Below are positions 19,505 to 27,676 of a stretch of 64,000 nt of DNA, piece after piece; within the stretch, counting starts at the first letter, position 1, and every line of letters begins with the position of its first letter. Where the stretch lies: positions 1,550,501-1,614,500 of the forward strand of contig NZ_CP040094.1 in assembly GCF_013343235.1 (NCBI RefSeq), in the 5' to 3' direction. The notes under the pieces are model-generated. The model had not been told where the DNA came from and did no database searches. It saw only the letters and a list, made by a program, of their open reading frames with translations. A program made the translations under genes and the position numbers. Origin of the DNA: Nostoc sp. TCL240-02. Its GTDB lineage: Bacteria > Cyanobacteriota > Cyanobacteriia > Cyanobacteriales > Nostocaceae.

Positions 19505-21268
19505 ATGACTCAAATATTTTCAGGTGCAACGAAACCAGACGATTATATCCGTGTTGCTCAACTTGCAGAAGTTCAGGCACAAGGCAGTTTGTTAGTCTAC
19601 AAAAAAAAGCATACCATTGCCTTATTTTACTCAAACAATACAGTTTACGCAATTGATAACCGTTGTCCTCACATGGGCTTTCCCTTACAAGGAAGCACTT
19701 GCAAAGATGGTATTGTTACTTGTCCTTGGCATTATGCCCGGTTTGACCTGAAGAGTGGTGGAACGTTTGACTCATGGGCAGATGATGTTCCTTGTTTTGC
19801 GGTAAAAATCCGTGATGGTGAAGTCTGGGTAAATTTAGCACCACTAGTTAACCCTTATGCTCACCACCGCCAACGTCTGCAAGACGGTTTAGAGCAAAAT
19901 ATTTCTTTAGTGATTGCCAAATCAACGATCGTACTGTTAGATATAGCGGTGAATCCGGTAGAACCATTTCAAATCGGGCTAGAATTTGGCATTAGTTACA
20001 ACAAAACAGGTTGGAGTACAGGTTTAACTATCCATACCTGTATGATCAATCTACTACCTTATCTGGATGAAGAAGACAAACCTCGTGCGTTATTCCACGG
20101 GCTTTCGGCAGTCGCTAATGATAGTGCAGGTGCGCCACCTCTGTTTGTTGTTCAGCCATTGCCTAACTCTACAGTTGATTTTGCGACTCTTAAAAGCTGG
20201 TTTTGCCAGTTTATTGAGGTACGGGATAGTGAAGCTGCACAAAGATGTCTGGTATCTGCGATTCGCTCAGGGGCTAATTTAGAGCAAATTGCAGATATGC
20301 TGTTTTCATCGGCTACAGATCATCGTTATCTCGACATTGGGCATACCATTGATTTTATTAACAAAGCACTAGAAGCATTAGAAGTTGTTGGTTGGCAAGC
20401 AGCGGAATCTGTTCTGCCTAGCTTAGTTTCGGGTTTAGTTAGTGCATCCCGTATGGAAGAATCTAATTCCTGGCGCTACCCTGTAGATTTAGTAGCAATA
20501 TTAGAGTCAGCTTTTGAGCAATTACCCACTGTTTTAAATGCAGGAAAATCTCAACGAGGAACTTGGTCAAACTCGGAGCAATTAATACCAATTTTATTAG
20601 GTGAAGACCCACAAGCGATCGCAGACTCGCTGTTGAATGCCCTACAAGCTGGTTGTACAGAAGAACAATTATCAAGCGTAGTTACTTATACCGCAGCACT
20701 GCGTGTAGCTCGTTTTAATACTAACAATGACTTTGGAGATTGGAATTCGGCACATCATCCATTTACTTTTGCTAACGCCGTGCATCAAGGGTTACGACGA
20801 GTCCCAACAGTCGAACTACTCAGAGGTGTGTTTGATGCGGCGATGAGTGTCTATTTGAATCGTTTTTTGAATGTACCACCAGCACGACTTCCAGAACCAA
20901 AAGACTCCGTTCAAAATCCCGAAGAATTGCTCCAGCAACTACCCGATTTATTAAATCGTCAGCAGCAAGTTAACCAAACAGGTCAATTAGTGGCGAATTA
21001 TTTATATAGTGGTGGCAATGCTGAAAGACTGATGGCGATGCTAGGGAAATTGATGCTTAGAGAAAATCGTGATTTTCATGTAATTCAAGAAATAGAAGCC
21101 GCTTTTCGTCAGTATTCTCTATTAAGTGACACTACTGCTAGGATTTATGTATTAGTTGCTGCTGCTCGGTATTTAGCAGCCCATTCTCCCACTATGCGAT
21201 CTCTTGGACAAACCTATCAAATCGCTTATCGGTTACATAAAGGCGATCGCCTATTCGAGGAATCTTGA
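19505..21268 (+). CDS. Rieske [2Fe-2S] protein with large helical C-terminal domain
   Basis: A 587-residue soluble protein. Residues 10-115 form a Rieske ferredoxin-like domain with both cluster motifs, CPHMGF (C-x-H) and CPWHYA (C-x2-H), in the spacing of the small NirD/ferredoxin type. The remaining 450 residues are helix-rich with a conserved-looking histidine block (DIGHTIDFINKALEAL, HHPFTFANAVHQGLRR) and no motif I recognise. Proteins of this size with this layout occur in several bacteria without known function; electron delivery to something bound by the C-terminal domain is a guess. Start ATG 19505 leaves no good ribosome-binding site. It is the one intact long gene in a field of gene fragments. 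Confidence 0.85.
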   Translation: MTQIFSGATKPDDYIRVAQLAEVQAQGSLLVYKKKHTIALFYSNNTVYAIDNRCPHMGFPLQGSTCKDGIVTCPWHYARFDLKSGGTFDSWADDVPCFAVKIRDGEVWVNLAPLVNPYAHHRQRLQDGLEQNISLVIAKSTIVLLDIAVNPVEPFQIGLEFGISYNKTGWSTGLTIHTCMINLLPYLDEEDKPRALFHGLSAVANDSAGAPPLFVVQPLPNSTVDFATLKSWFCQFIEVRDSEAAQRCLVSAIRSGANLEQIADMLFSSATDHRYLDIGHTIDFINKALEALEVVGWQAAESVLPSLVSGLVSASRMEESNSWRYPVDLVAILESAFEQLPTVLNAGKSQRGTWSNSEQLIPILLGEDPQAIADSLLNALQAGCTEEQLSSVVTYTAALRVARFNTNNDFGDWNSAHHPFTFANAVHQGLRRVPTVELLRGVFDAAMSVYLNRFLNVPPARLPEPKDSVQNPEELLQQLPDLLNRQQQVNQTGQLVANYLYSGGNAERLMAMLGKLMLRENRDFHVIQEIEAAFRQYSLLSDTTARIYVLVAAARYLAAHSPTMRSLGQTYQIAYRLHKGDRLFEES

Positions 21269-21329
21269 CAAGCTTTTCTCTCAAAGCTTTCGGATGTGGG
21301 GTGAATGGTTGCTATGAAGGGCAATCGCG

Positions 21330-21767
21330 CTACTCATTCCACCAATCCACCAGCACCCCATCCACAACCATGACCCCCCATTGCGGAAACTTCGCCAGCA
21401 GTTTCTTGATCACAATCTGCAATGCAGGATCATCCCAACACTCTTGCAAGAATTCAAAACCCGGATTCTCGCCCGAATTCGACGCTCGATTCAGTTTTTT
21501 CCTTCTTACAGGTCGCATATTTGACCTTGCAACTATCGCCTCATGCGACCATTTTTCAGTGACGGGTGCGGGGGAACCTTGACCTTCATGATTTGCTTTG
21601 ACTTCTACCCCTGAAACTGAATTTTCAACTAACAACGAAGTGGGATTACCCTGTTCTACTTGCTCTAGTGTTTGATTAGCGATCGCAGAATTTAATGATT
21701 TTTCATTTTGGGCAGGCGACGCGGCGGAACAAGTACCTTCATGAGGGAATATCCGCTTCAACACCAC
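21330..21767 (-). CDS. FLQECW-cassette protein B (unknown function)
   Basis: A 145-residue frame, the longest member of the cassette family here. Its C-terminal 50 residues (FEFLQECWDDPALQIVIKK, then KFPQWGVMVVDGVLVDW) recur at 18419, 22135 and 31527. A middle part with KWSHEAIVAR and an upstream NSVSGVE block is shared only with 31527. No known domain, signal peptide or membrane helix. It may itself be the 3' part of a larger lost gene. The start near 21767 is uncertain. Confidence 0.55.
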   Translation of the reverse strand: MVLKRIFPHEGTCSAASPAQNEKSLNSAIANQTLEQVEQGNPTSLLVENSVSGVEVKANHEGQGSPAPVTEKWSHEAIVARSNMRPVRRKKLNRASNSGENPGFEFLQECWDDPALQIVIKKLLAKFPQWGVMVVDGVLVDWWNE

Positions 21768-22010
21768 AATCCTGGCTTTCTCCTATGAACAAAGCAGATT
21801 CACCCTCAATACGGTTCGGTTAAAAGGGAAAGGGGAAAAGTATTGGTTTTGAATACATCCTTTACCTTTACCCCCGCATTATCTCCTCCCTGCCTCACGT
21901 AAAGTGCTTTGCTTGCAAGCATTAGCACTTTCTAAACGGTAACTGGACGAAGAACCTGAAACAGTGCCTTTTCTACGAAACTGCTAGACTAGGGATGCCG
22001 CCATTGTTTC

Positions 22011-22115
22011 CTCATAGCAGATTTAGCTAATCCCACAGCCAATCATATTTATCAAGTGATTGGGTATCGCCCCCTAAGAGATTGGCACAAATACTCATTC
22101 ACCTCAAAGGAGTAA
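22011..22115 (+). pseudogene. GNAT acetyltransferase C-terminal remnant
   Basis: The 34-codon frame LIADLANPTANHIYQVIGYR, followed by a short basic tail and TAA, matches the end of GNAT N-acetyltransferases (the NP(T)SxxIYxxIGY block that closes the acetyl-CoA fold). Everything before it is missing or unreadable. The preceding 200 bases hold no other gene I can support. Confidence 0.6.
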
Positions 22116-22134
22116 GCATAATAAAGCGATCGCG

Positions 22135-22290
22135 CTATTTGCCCCAATCCACCAAAACCCCATCCACAATCGCAATTCCCCACTGCGGAAACTTCACCAG
22201 CAGCTTCTTGATCACAATCTGCAAAGCAGGGTCATCATTCCAGCACTCCTGTAAGAAATCAAAGCCCAGATTCTGCCCCGAATTCGCCGC
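22135..22290 (-). pseudogene. FLQECW-cassette remnant C
   Basis: Reverse reading LGFDFLQECWNDDPALQIVI, then KFPQWGIAIVDGVLVDWGK-stop: the same C-terminal block as cassettes A, B and D. The sequence after its broken 5' side (the strip containing CTTTAAGCGTAAAACTCCCG) is shared with cassette A and leads into the second DUF1648 copy, so A and C belong to a duplicated unit. Confidence 0.65.
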
Positions 22291-22408
22291 AACTTTAAGC
22301 GTAAAACTCCCGAATATAATTCAGAGAATATAAGCGAATAAGCAAAATTTATTTGGCATTATTTATGCTAGTCCTGATATTGTAATTCCTGGATTCGATT
22401 CGGCACAG

Positions 22409-22858
22409 ATGTTAAACTTGAGCGCACTGGTAGGACTTGTAGGATTATTCGGCATCGCTATTCACGCTTGGTCAACATTACCGGATACTATACCTGTCCA
22501 CTTTAGATTTGATGGACAAGCCGATGGTTGGGGGAGCAAAAAAGTTCTGTGGTTGTTACCAATTGTCGGTTTAGCAATTTATGGACTTTTAACATTTATT
22601 AGTCGTTATCCCAATACATTTAATTATCCAGTTGTAATTACTGAAAAAAACGCTTTAAGGCAGTATCAAATTGCTTGTTCAATGCTGAATTGGTTAAAAA
22701 GTGAGATGATTTGGATATTTGTTTACATCGAATGGCAAATATTCCATCTACCGACTACAGAAAATCCTAATTTAGGGGTATGGTTTATGCCTGTAACATC
22801 AATAATTATATTTGCGACAATTGGATATTGGTTGAGTCAATCTTTTTTGGCACGTTAA
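22409..22858 (+). CDS. DUF1648 membrane protein, copy 2
   Basis: 149 residues, differing from the 18694 copy at only about a dozen positions, with the same LPDTIPVHFRFDGQADGWGS signature and hydrophobic segments. The region just upstream lost a base relative to copy 1, which fixes MLNLSAL as the shared start. Mostly conservative differences suggest both copies were kept for a time after duplication. Function unknown. Confidence 0.8.
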   Translation: MLNLSALVGLVGLFGIAIHAWSTLPDTIPVHFRFDGQADGWGSKKVLWLLPIVGLAIYGLLTFISRYPNTFNYPVVITEKNALRQYQIACSMLNWLKSEMIWIFVYIEWQIFHLPTTENPNLGVWFMPVTSIIIFATIGYWLSQSFLAR

Positions 22859-22890
22859 CGCCATACAAAATAGTCCTGAATGCCATTTTG

Positions 22891-23098
22891 ATTCGAGCCT
22901 TACAACAATATTGGATGTCAAAAGCATGGAGTAATGAATACATTGAACTACCCTGAGTTAGAGTCACCAGGGCAAAAATGGTGGAATGGCGCAGCTTCCA
23001 AGTGGGGGTATGATGTACGTAACCGTCTAGTTGCTGAGTTTCCTAGTCCATTGCTTCCAGTCCCAATCCAATGGCATTTGAACGACAATTATGAGTAA
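22891..23098 (+). pseudogene. Family-X middle-part remnant, frameshifted
   Basis: The first frame reads IRALQQYWMSKAWSNEYIEL, equivalent to the IEALANQW...KPEYLELE stretch of the 33703 gene, and then stops. A second frame (ATG 22934, open to TAA 23098) continues with KWWNGAASKWGYDVRNRLVA, equivalent to HWWRAAVDKWGYDERNQLVA. A single indel therefore broke a family-X gene here. The second frame's end overlaps the ATG of the next gene. Confidence 0.65.
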
Positions 23099-23414
23099 CC
23101 CTCTTTCCCATCCCGAAGATCCAGGCTTCCATTCATCTATTCAAGAGAATCTAAAACAGCTTTCTGCTCAGTTGGGATCTCCTTTGTCCGAATTATCAGT
23201 CATGGAAATATACCAGAATGCGTGCGATCTACTGAGCCACGTTTCTCCATCACCTCTTACTCTTGCCCGCGTTGCTGGAACATTACTCGTTTATCGAGTC
23301 CAGGACACAGAACCGGAAGAATTTGAGTGGTTCAGCACCCAGGTGAAACAATGTCTGGATGAAGAAGAAGTTGAGGAGTTAATTGAATCTATACATCGCA
23401 CGGATGCTTTGTAA
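23091..23414 (+). CDS. Hypothetical acidic protein, 107 aa
   Basis: I do not recognise this protein. It is soluble, with an acidic C-terminus (CLDEEEVEELIESIHRTD) and a central helical part (ELSVMEIYQNACDLLSHVS). Start ATG 23091 overlaps the end of the family-X remnant frame, which could once have given translational coupling. No membrane segment or metal motif. Composition and an uninterrupted frame support a real gene. Confidence 0.6.
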   Translation: MSNPLSHPEDPGFHSSIQENLKQLSAQLGSPLSELSVMEIYQNACDLLSHVSPSPLTLARVAGTLLVYRVQDTEPEEFEWFSTQVKQCLDEEEVEELIESIHRTDAL

Positions 23415-23432
23415 TCGCTGAAAAAGCGGGAG

Positions 23433-23684
23433 TCACGCCCACATCGGATACCGCAGCATTATCGAGAGTAATCCCACTGCATTAGCTTGAGGCGTATACA
23501 CAGTTTCCCCAGACAGCGCAATTACAATCCTTTGCTGCCTCGCCCACTCAAAGGGAGCGATCACAGTAGACTTGGCCTGTTGTGCCTCCGGCTTCCTCTC
23601 TTCCTTGCAAGCTTCCACAGACACGGCTTCTGTTGACTTGACCCCCTTCCAAGTGCGTAACGCTTCTTTGAGATAGGCGATCAC
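23433..23684 (-). CDS. Short hypothetical frame, doubtful
   Basis: An 83-codon frame from GTG with no recognisable domain. Its opening (IAYLKEALRTWKGV) could be the tail of a larger lost gene. The upstream bases resemble those at the 5' sides of cassettes B and D, where a HIP1-like GCGATCGC follows TGT or TCT. It may be debris rather than a gene. Confidence 0.3.
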   Translation of the reverse strand: MIAYLKEALRTWKGVKSTEAVSVEACKEERKPEAQQAKSTVIAPFEWARQQRIVIALSGETVYTPQANAVGLLSIMLRYPMWA

Positions 23685-23726
23685 ACAGTTTTAGGATGAG
23701 CAAGTGGCAAAGATAAGCTTATTTCT

Positions 23727-24488
23727 TTAGTTTGGTTCCACTCTCAAATAAAATTGTGTAGCCACAAACTTAGTATCTCTCTTGGTTGGATCTACGTTTT
23801 CTACTACCTCAGTTTTACCTATAGCAATCAAACCTTGATCGAAAATTTCGTTTGTTGCTGCGTCAAGTTGTTTTTGTGTTGCACCGATTTGACTCAAATC
23901 AATTGACGAAACTTGAGCAGTCTTGGGTTTATTTAGAACCAGATTATCTGTGGAGAAGCAAGGAGTTGTGATGCAACGAATGCCATTGTCTTTTAGTGCC
24001 ACAAAAGTACCTTTTGCTGGGGCATTTGTCGCTGCATAGAAGGCTTCTTTCACTCTCAAATTCCCAAACTCACCGAAGAGAGGAAATGTTACTGGAACGA
24101 TGTTACCTCTGAGAATCACACGGCTACCATCATCATTTTGAATTTTTATTAGTTCGTAAGGCGAGACTTTCAGGGAACTCCAATCAATTGCAGACACATA
24201 GCATTCGGAGCGAAAAACACCATCTAAGCAAGGAGTAGCTTTCAAGTTGACTTGTTTTATAAAATACCCACCGCATACTGGAGAAGCACATTTGCGAAAA
24301 TCTCTTCGCACGATGTAATATCCCCACTGTGGAAACTCTTGGTTTTTGACGCTGACAGCAACAGAATCAGTAGTCTCTGGAGCAGAAATATTTTGCGCCG
24401 ATACTTTGGAGAGAAATCCGTTAGTGACTATTATTGCACCTAATAGAGGAATAATTGAGGCTTTGTAGCTCAATGATTGTTTGTTCAT
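23727..24488 (-). CDS. Exported DUF6748-type cysteine-containing protein
   Basis: About 253 residues. I moved the start to ATG 24488 (MNKQSLSYKASIIPLLGAII), because this gives a normal signal peptide ending near SKVSAQ, whereas the longer frame to 24557 adds 23 residues before it. The mature part carries YYIVRRDFRKCASPVCGGYF and further cysteine pairs (LKATPCLDGVFRSECYVSA, RCITTPCFS), the pattern I associate with DUF6748 proteins. Disulphides in the periplasm are plausible. Biochemical role unknown. Isolated gene with about 500 non-coding bases upstream. Confidence 0.8.
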   Translation of the reverse strand: MNKQSLSYKASIIPLLGAIIVTNGFLSKVSAQNISAPETTDSVAVSVKNQEFPQWGYYIVRRDFRKCASPVCGGYFIKQVNLKATPCLDGVFRSECYVSAIDWSSLKVSPYELIKIQNDDGSRVILRGNIVPVTFPLFGEFGNLRVKEAFYAATNAPAKGTFVALKDNGIRCITTPCFSTDNLVLNKPKTAQVSSIDLSQIGATQKQLDAATNEIFDQGLIAIGKTEVVENVDPTKRDTKFVATQFYLRVEPN

Positions 24489-24987
24489 GGTAGTTTTCGA
24501 TTTTATTTGAGGGTTAAATACCTCTGTTAAGAGCAGAGTTGACAGCATTTCTGGCAAAAACTGCCAAAATTACTTATACACAAGCTCGTAATTGACAAGG
24601 TAGATTGGAATACCATAACTTTTAGACTACTGACAATAGGTTAAAGAACCTTGCAGGAAACCTTAAAGGAATTTTAAGGACTCATTGTTTTTGCCAACTT
24701 TGTCCCAGAACCGCCTGACTTTACGCCCAATCTCTGCATTTAGCCAAAACTGCGATGGCACTAGCGCCCGCCGGAGGCGATCGCACAAGAACAACAAAAG
24801 CCGACTCAAGCAGATCGTTGAGTTTGCAGACTCCGATTTTCAGGGTGGGATCATCCCAGTAGAAATTCACCACAGCCGTAATCGCTCCTGATTGTTTACC
24901 ATTTATGACAAAATCTTGTGCAAAAGTCCGTAAAAGCGCACACTCAAGCTGTATCTAGCTTCAACCCTTGCTTTCACAAGCCTTGTC
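24489..24987. other. Non-coding stretch with a possible reverse-strand remnant
   Basis: I see no intact gene. A reverse-strand frame from about 24950 down to 24740, with no start codon, reads LECALLRTFAQDFVINGKQS, then AVVNFYWDDPTLKIG; its texture looks coding, so it may be a gene fragment of unknown family. A palindrome-like repeat, GGCACTAGCGCCCGCCGG, runs into a HIP1 site near 24760-24785. Confidence 0.35.
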
Positions 24988-25635
24988 ATGCCGCAAGACT
25001 TCTCTCATCAGAATTTCATAGGTCGTTCATTCAAAGGTCAAGACTTTACTGGTGCAAACTTTAGTCACGCAGATATTCGAGGAACAGATTTTTGTGGGGC
25101 TAATTTGAGAGAAGCTGACTTCAGACATGCCCAAGCGGGACTGCAAGGGTGGTGGGCAATTTTCCTAGTCCTGGTCTCATGTTTGTTGTCGGGAATCCCA
25201 GGATTTATCTGGTATTTAAATGGTTATTTGCTCTTGCTAATATTTGAAGGCTCTCTGCTCAGGAACCAGTTTTTGGGTTGGACTACTTTAATACTACTGA
25301 TTGTCTTCTTTTTCACTACGATTCGCCAAGGAGTAGGAGCTGGGTTAGGAATCTTTGCCGTAGCTGTAGCGATAGCCGCATCTGTAATTATATTTTTAGG
25401 CGACACTGTTGGAGCAGGAACTGTAGTCGGAGTTTTTGCAGAATCTGAATTTGGAGCTTTGATCGCAGCAGTGGCTGTAGTTGGAGCCGGAGCCTTTGCT
25501 TTCACTATAGCCTTCATTACAGCTTTCGCTATCGCTGGAGTTTTAGCTGGAGCAAACGCCTTCGTTATAGCTGTAGCCTTAGCTGGACTGTTGATTAGCA
25601 TCTATATCATCCTAATTCTGATAGAGCTTATTTGA
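24988..25635 (+). CDS. Pentapeptide-repeat membrane protein, probably C-truncated
   Basis: 215 residues. The N-terminal 50 residues are pentapeptide repeats of A(D/N)LxX type (FTGANFSHADIRGTDFCGAN). The rest is extremely hydrophobic and Ala/Gly/Val-rich, with at least four membrane segments. Nostocales relatives usually have a second pentapeptide block after the hydrophobic part. Here the frame stops at 25635, where the tail of an unrelated WD40 gene begins, so I infer a truncated gene fused to debris. Confidence 0.7.
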   Translation: MPQDFSHQNFIGRSFKGQDFTGANFSHADIRGTDFCGANLREADFRHAQAGLQGWWAIFLVLVSCLLSGIPGFIWYLNGYLLLLIFEGSLLRNQFLGWTTLILLIVFFFTTIRQGVGAGLGIFAVAVAIAASVIIFLGDTVGAGTVVGVFAESEFGALIAAVAVVGAGAFAFTIAFITAFAIAGVLAGANAFVIAVALAGLLISIYIILILIELI

Positions 25636-25832
25636 ATGTTACTTTTAGTGAAGATGAAAAATCATTATTTGTTGATACTGGAATGGGTTATTTTACTGAA
25701 TGGAGTTTAAATATCGATGATTTAATTAAAAAAGGCTGCTTCTGGCTAAAGGATTACTTGGCTAGCCATCATAATGAAGCCGAAGACGTGCGCCAAATCT
25801 GCCAAAATTATACTCATAAATTTAAAAAGTGA
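25636..25832 (+). pseudogene. C-terminal remnant of a WD40-repeat protein
   Basis: The frame reads VTFSEDEKSLFVDTGMGYFT, then WSLNIDDLIKKGCFWLKDYL. This is the standard ending of cyanobacterial NTPase-WD40 proteins: a last blade followed by LDDLLxxGCxWLxDYL. There is no proper start; the nearest is a TTG inside the end of the pentapeptide gene. Confidence 0.65.
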
Positions 25833-25944
25833 TTTTTTATATTTTGAATTACCTAATTCTTTCGGTTATTTGTAGCTAAATTATTATTTCAGGATCTTCT
25901 TCAAGCCTAAAATCTTCAATTACTATCCTTTGGTTTTCAGTATA

Positions 25945-26118
25945 GAATTGAAGATTTTATTAAGCCCATCTTGCTACATCCCCTGGAACTACGTCCGTTT
26001 TCTCGACTATTGCACCGAGCGTATGTTACTCCAGCGTGTCGGCGGCCGCTACCGCTTCATCCACAAACTGCTGCAAGACCACTTTGCCCAAATGCAATTC
26101 AAGCGCGATTCAAGGTAA
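25945..26118 (+). pseudogene. C-terminal remnant of a NACHT-type ATPase
   Basis: The frame PWNYVRFLDYCTERMLLQRV followed by GGRYRFIHKLLQDHFAQM matches the end of cyanobacterial NACHT or kinase-NACHT proteins, where an FIHxLLxxHFA helix closes the ATPase module. Upstream parts are lost. Together with the WD40 tail just before it, this shows that at least two such genes were deleted at this site, beside the surviving operon at 26270. Confidence 0.6.
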
Positions 26119-26188
26119 TTGTTAGTCTGTAAATTAAGTATCAGATAGAAGCAAAGCAAGCGAACGCAAGTCATAAACAGGTAGCACG

Positions 26189-26251
26189 GTCAACGTCAAC
26201 ACTGTTAATTCAGAACGAATAGGTGGTAATATTCACAACAACAACGCTTAA
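26189..26251 (+). pseudogene. Short 'GGNI' linker remnant
   Basis: Twenty codons read VNVNTVNSERIGGNIHNNNA and end at TAA. This resembles the STVNAGQIGGDIYNI linker at the start of the very next gene and the GGNIQVGGNI linker of the CHAT protein at 57.4 kb. It looks like a leftover of a related gene. Confidence 0.45.
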
Positions 26252-26269
26252 ACCTGCTCAAGCCGACTC

Positions 26270-27673
26270 ATGCCCGATTCAGAAGATCCAAAGCAAGTCA
26301 GCAACGACTTACGCAATGCCCAGTTTGGCGGCGGGTTGATTAACGCTAGCACAGTGAACGCTGGGCAAATTGGCGGCGACATCTATAACATTCACCTTGG
26401 GCAGCAGACGGCGGTATCAGGTAATTCAGTCCAATCGCAGAATCAACGCCAGCGATCGCAGTCTGAAAGAGACTCACTTGAAAAAACTTACACCCTTCAA
26501 AGCCAGAAAGTTGCAAATCTACGAACAGCGTTGGTTATTGAAACCGATGTATCCCGCAAGTTTCAATACGAACAACAGCTTCAGGCAGAGGAGCGCACCC
26601 TGAAGGAACTTGGTGACAAGTTGGATGCAATTGAACAACAGTTGCAAACGAGTGATAATTCTGGGTTAGCGGCAGACACAACAATATATATTGAAAGATC
26701 ACCTATTGAAGATAAATGCTATAAAGCAATCGTGCAACCTGGAGCCTTAATTCGCATCAAAGCTCCGCAAAGAATGGGTAAAACTCTGCTGCTAGAGAAA
26801 ATCCTAGACCATGCAAGACACCAGGGATATGAGACAGTAAAACTAGATTTAAAACTTGCTGATAATTCTACTCTAACTGACCTAAAAACTTTCTTGCATT
26901 GGTTATGTGTCAATGTTTCTGATAGCCTAGATATGAACGACTTGGTAGATGAATATTGGCAAGATAGTTTGGGTTTAAATACAAGTTGCACTCGTTATTT
27001 TCAAAGATATTTATTATCGAATATAGATACCTCTCTTGTTTTTGCGATAGATAATTTTGAACGTCTATTTGAATATGCCAATATTTTCTCAGAATTCTGC
27101 CTCCTGTTGCGGAGTTGGTATGAAACAGCCAAACAAGGAGACAGGATGGGAAAAATTTGGAAGAAACTACGACTGGTGGTAGTTAATTCCACAGAAGCTT
27201 ACCCCACTCTAGATATCAATCGTTCACCGTTTAACGTTGGACTAGCTATCGAGTTACCTGAGTTTAATCAACAACAGGTGCAAGAAATGGTGAAATTGTA
27301 TGAACTAGGGGGGTACTTTCGGGAAGAGGGATTAAGTCAATTAATCAAGTTAGTAGGTGGACATCCTTATCTCCTAAACGAGGCAATAGCTAACCTCAAA
27401 AGCCAGGAAACCTCTTTAGAGGAATTAATCAGCCTAGCTCCAACAGAACAAGGAATTTTCAGCTATCATTTACGGCAGCAACTAGAATCGTTACAAAGTG
27501 ATTCTCAGCTAAAAGAGGGTTATGCAAAAGTGATAACAGTAGATAAGCCAGTGCAGCTTAGTCCTGAGATTACATTTAAATTGCACAGTCTGGGGCTAGT
27601 TAAAATAGTGCGGAATGACTGTATTGCTAGTTGCGATTTGTACCGTCAGTATTTTTTGGCACGTTTGGAGTAG
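26270..27673 (+). CDS. AAA-like (AAA_35) ATPase with N-terminal coiled coil
   Basis: 467 residues, soluble. Residues 1-45 hold a low-complexity linker with an IGGDIYNI motif; about 65-130 is a coiled coil (SQKVANLRTALVIETDVSRK onward); from about 145 comes an AAA-like ATPase of the PF14516 type with Walker A PQRMGKTLLL near 165, the strand VFAIDNFERLF as the Walker B region, and the usual later blocks (NRSPFNVGLAIELPEF and LVGGHPYLLNEA). This is the 'molecular switch' core of many cyanobacterial STAND-like proteins, but no effector domain is attached here. It ends 3 bases before the next gene, so the two form an operon. The ribosome-binding site at its own start is weak. Confidence 0.85.
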   Translation: MPDSEDPKQVSNDLRNAQFGGGLINASTVNAGQIGGDIYNIHLGQQTAVSGNSVQSQNQRQRSQSERDSLEKTYTLQSQKVANLRTALVIETDVSRKFQYEQQLQAEERTLKELGDKLDAIEQQLQTSDNSGLAADTTIYIERSPIEDKCYKAIVQPGALIRIKAPQRMGKTLLLEKILDHARHQGYETVKLDLKLADNSTLTDLKTFLHWLCVNVSDSLDMNDLVDEYWQDSLGLNTSCTRYFQRYLLSNIDTSLVFAIDNFERLFEYANIFSEFCLLLRSWYETAKQGDRMGKIWKKLRLVVVNSTEAYPTLDINRSPFNVGLAIELPEFNQQQVQEMVKLYELGGYFREEGLSQLIKLVGGHPYLLNEAIANLKSQETSLEELISLAPTEQGIFSYHLRQQLESLQSDSQLKEGYAKVITVDKPVQLSPEITFKLHSLGLVKIVRNDCIASCDLYRQYFLARLE

Positions 27674-27676
27674 TTT

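Noticed and set aside
19243..19656. 137-codon forward frame before and into the Rieske gene
   Set aside because: Its second half overlaps the Rieske coding region in another frame and its first half shows no conserved texture apart from the family-X tail in a different frame.
18694..22858. DUF1648 pair as an SdpI-type immunity or toxin system
   Set aside because: Only the short DUF1648 core is present, with no SdpI C-terminal region and no toxin-like gene beside either copy.
25224..25601. 125-codon reverse frame rich in Ala/Lys/Pro
   Set aside because: Antisense of the Ala/Val-rich membrane segments of the pentapeptide-repeat gene.
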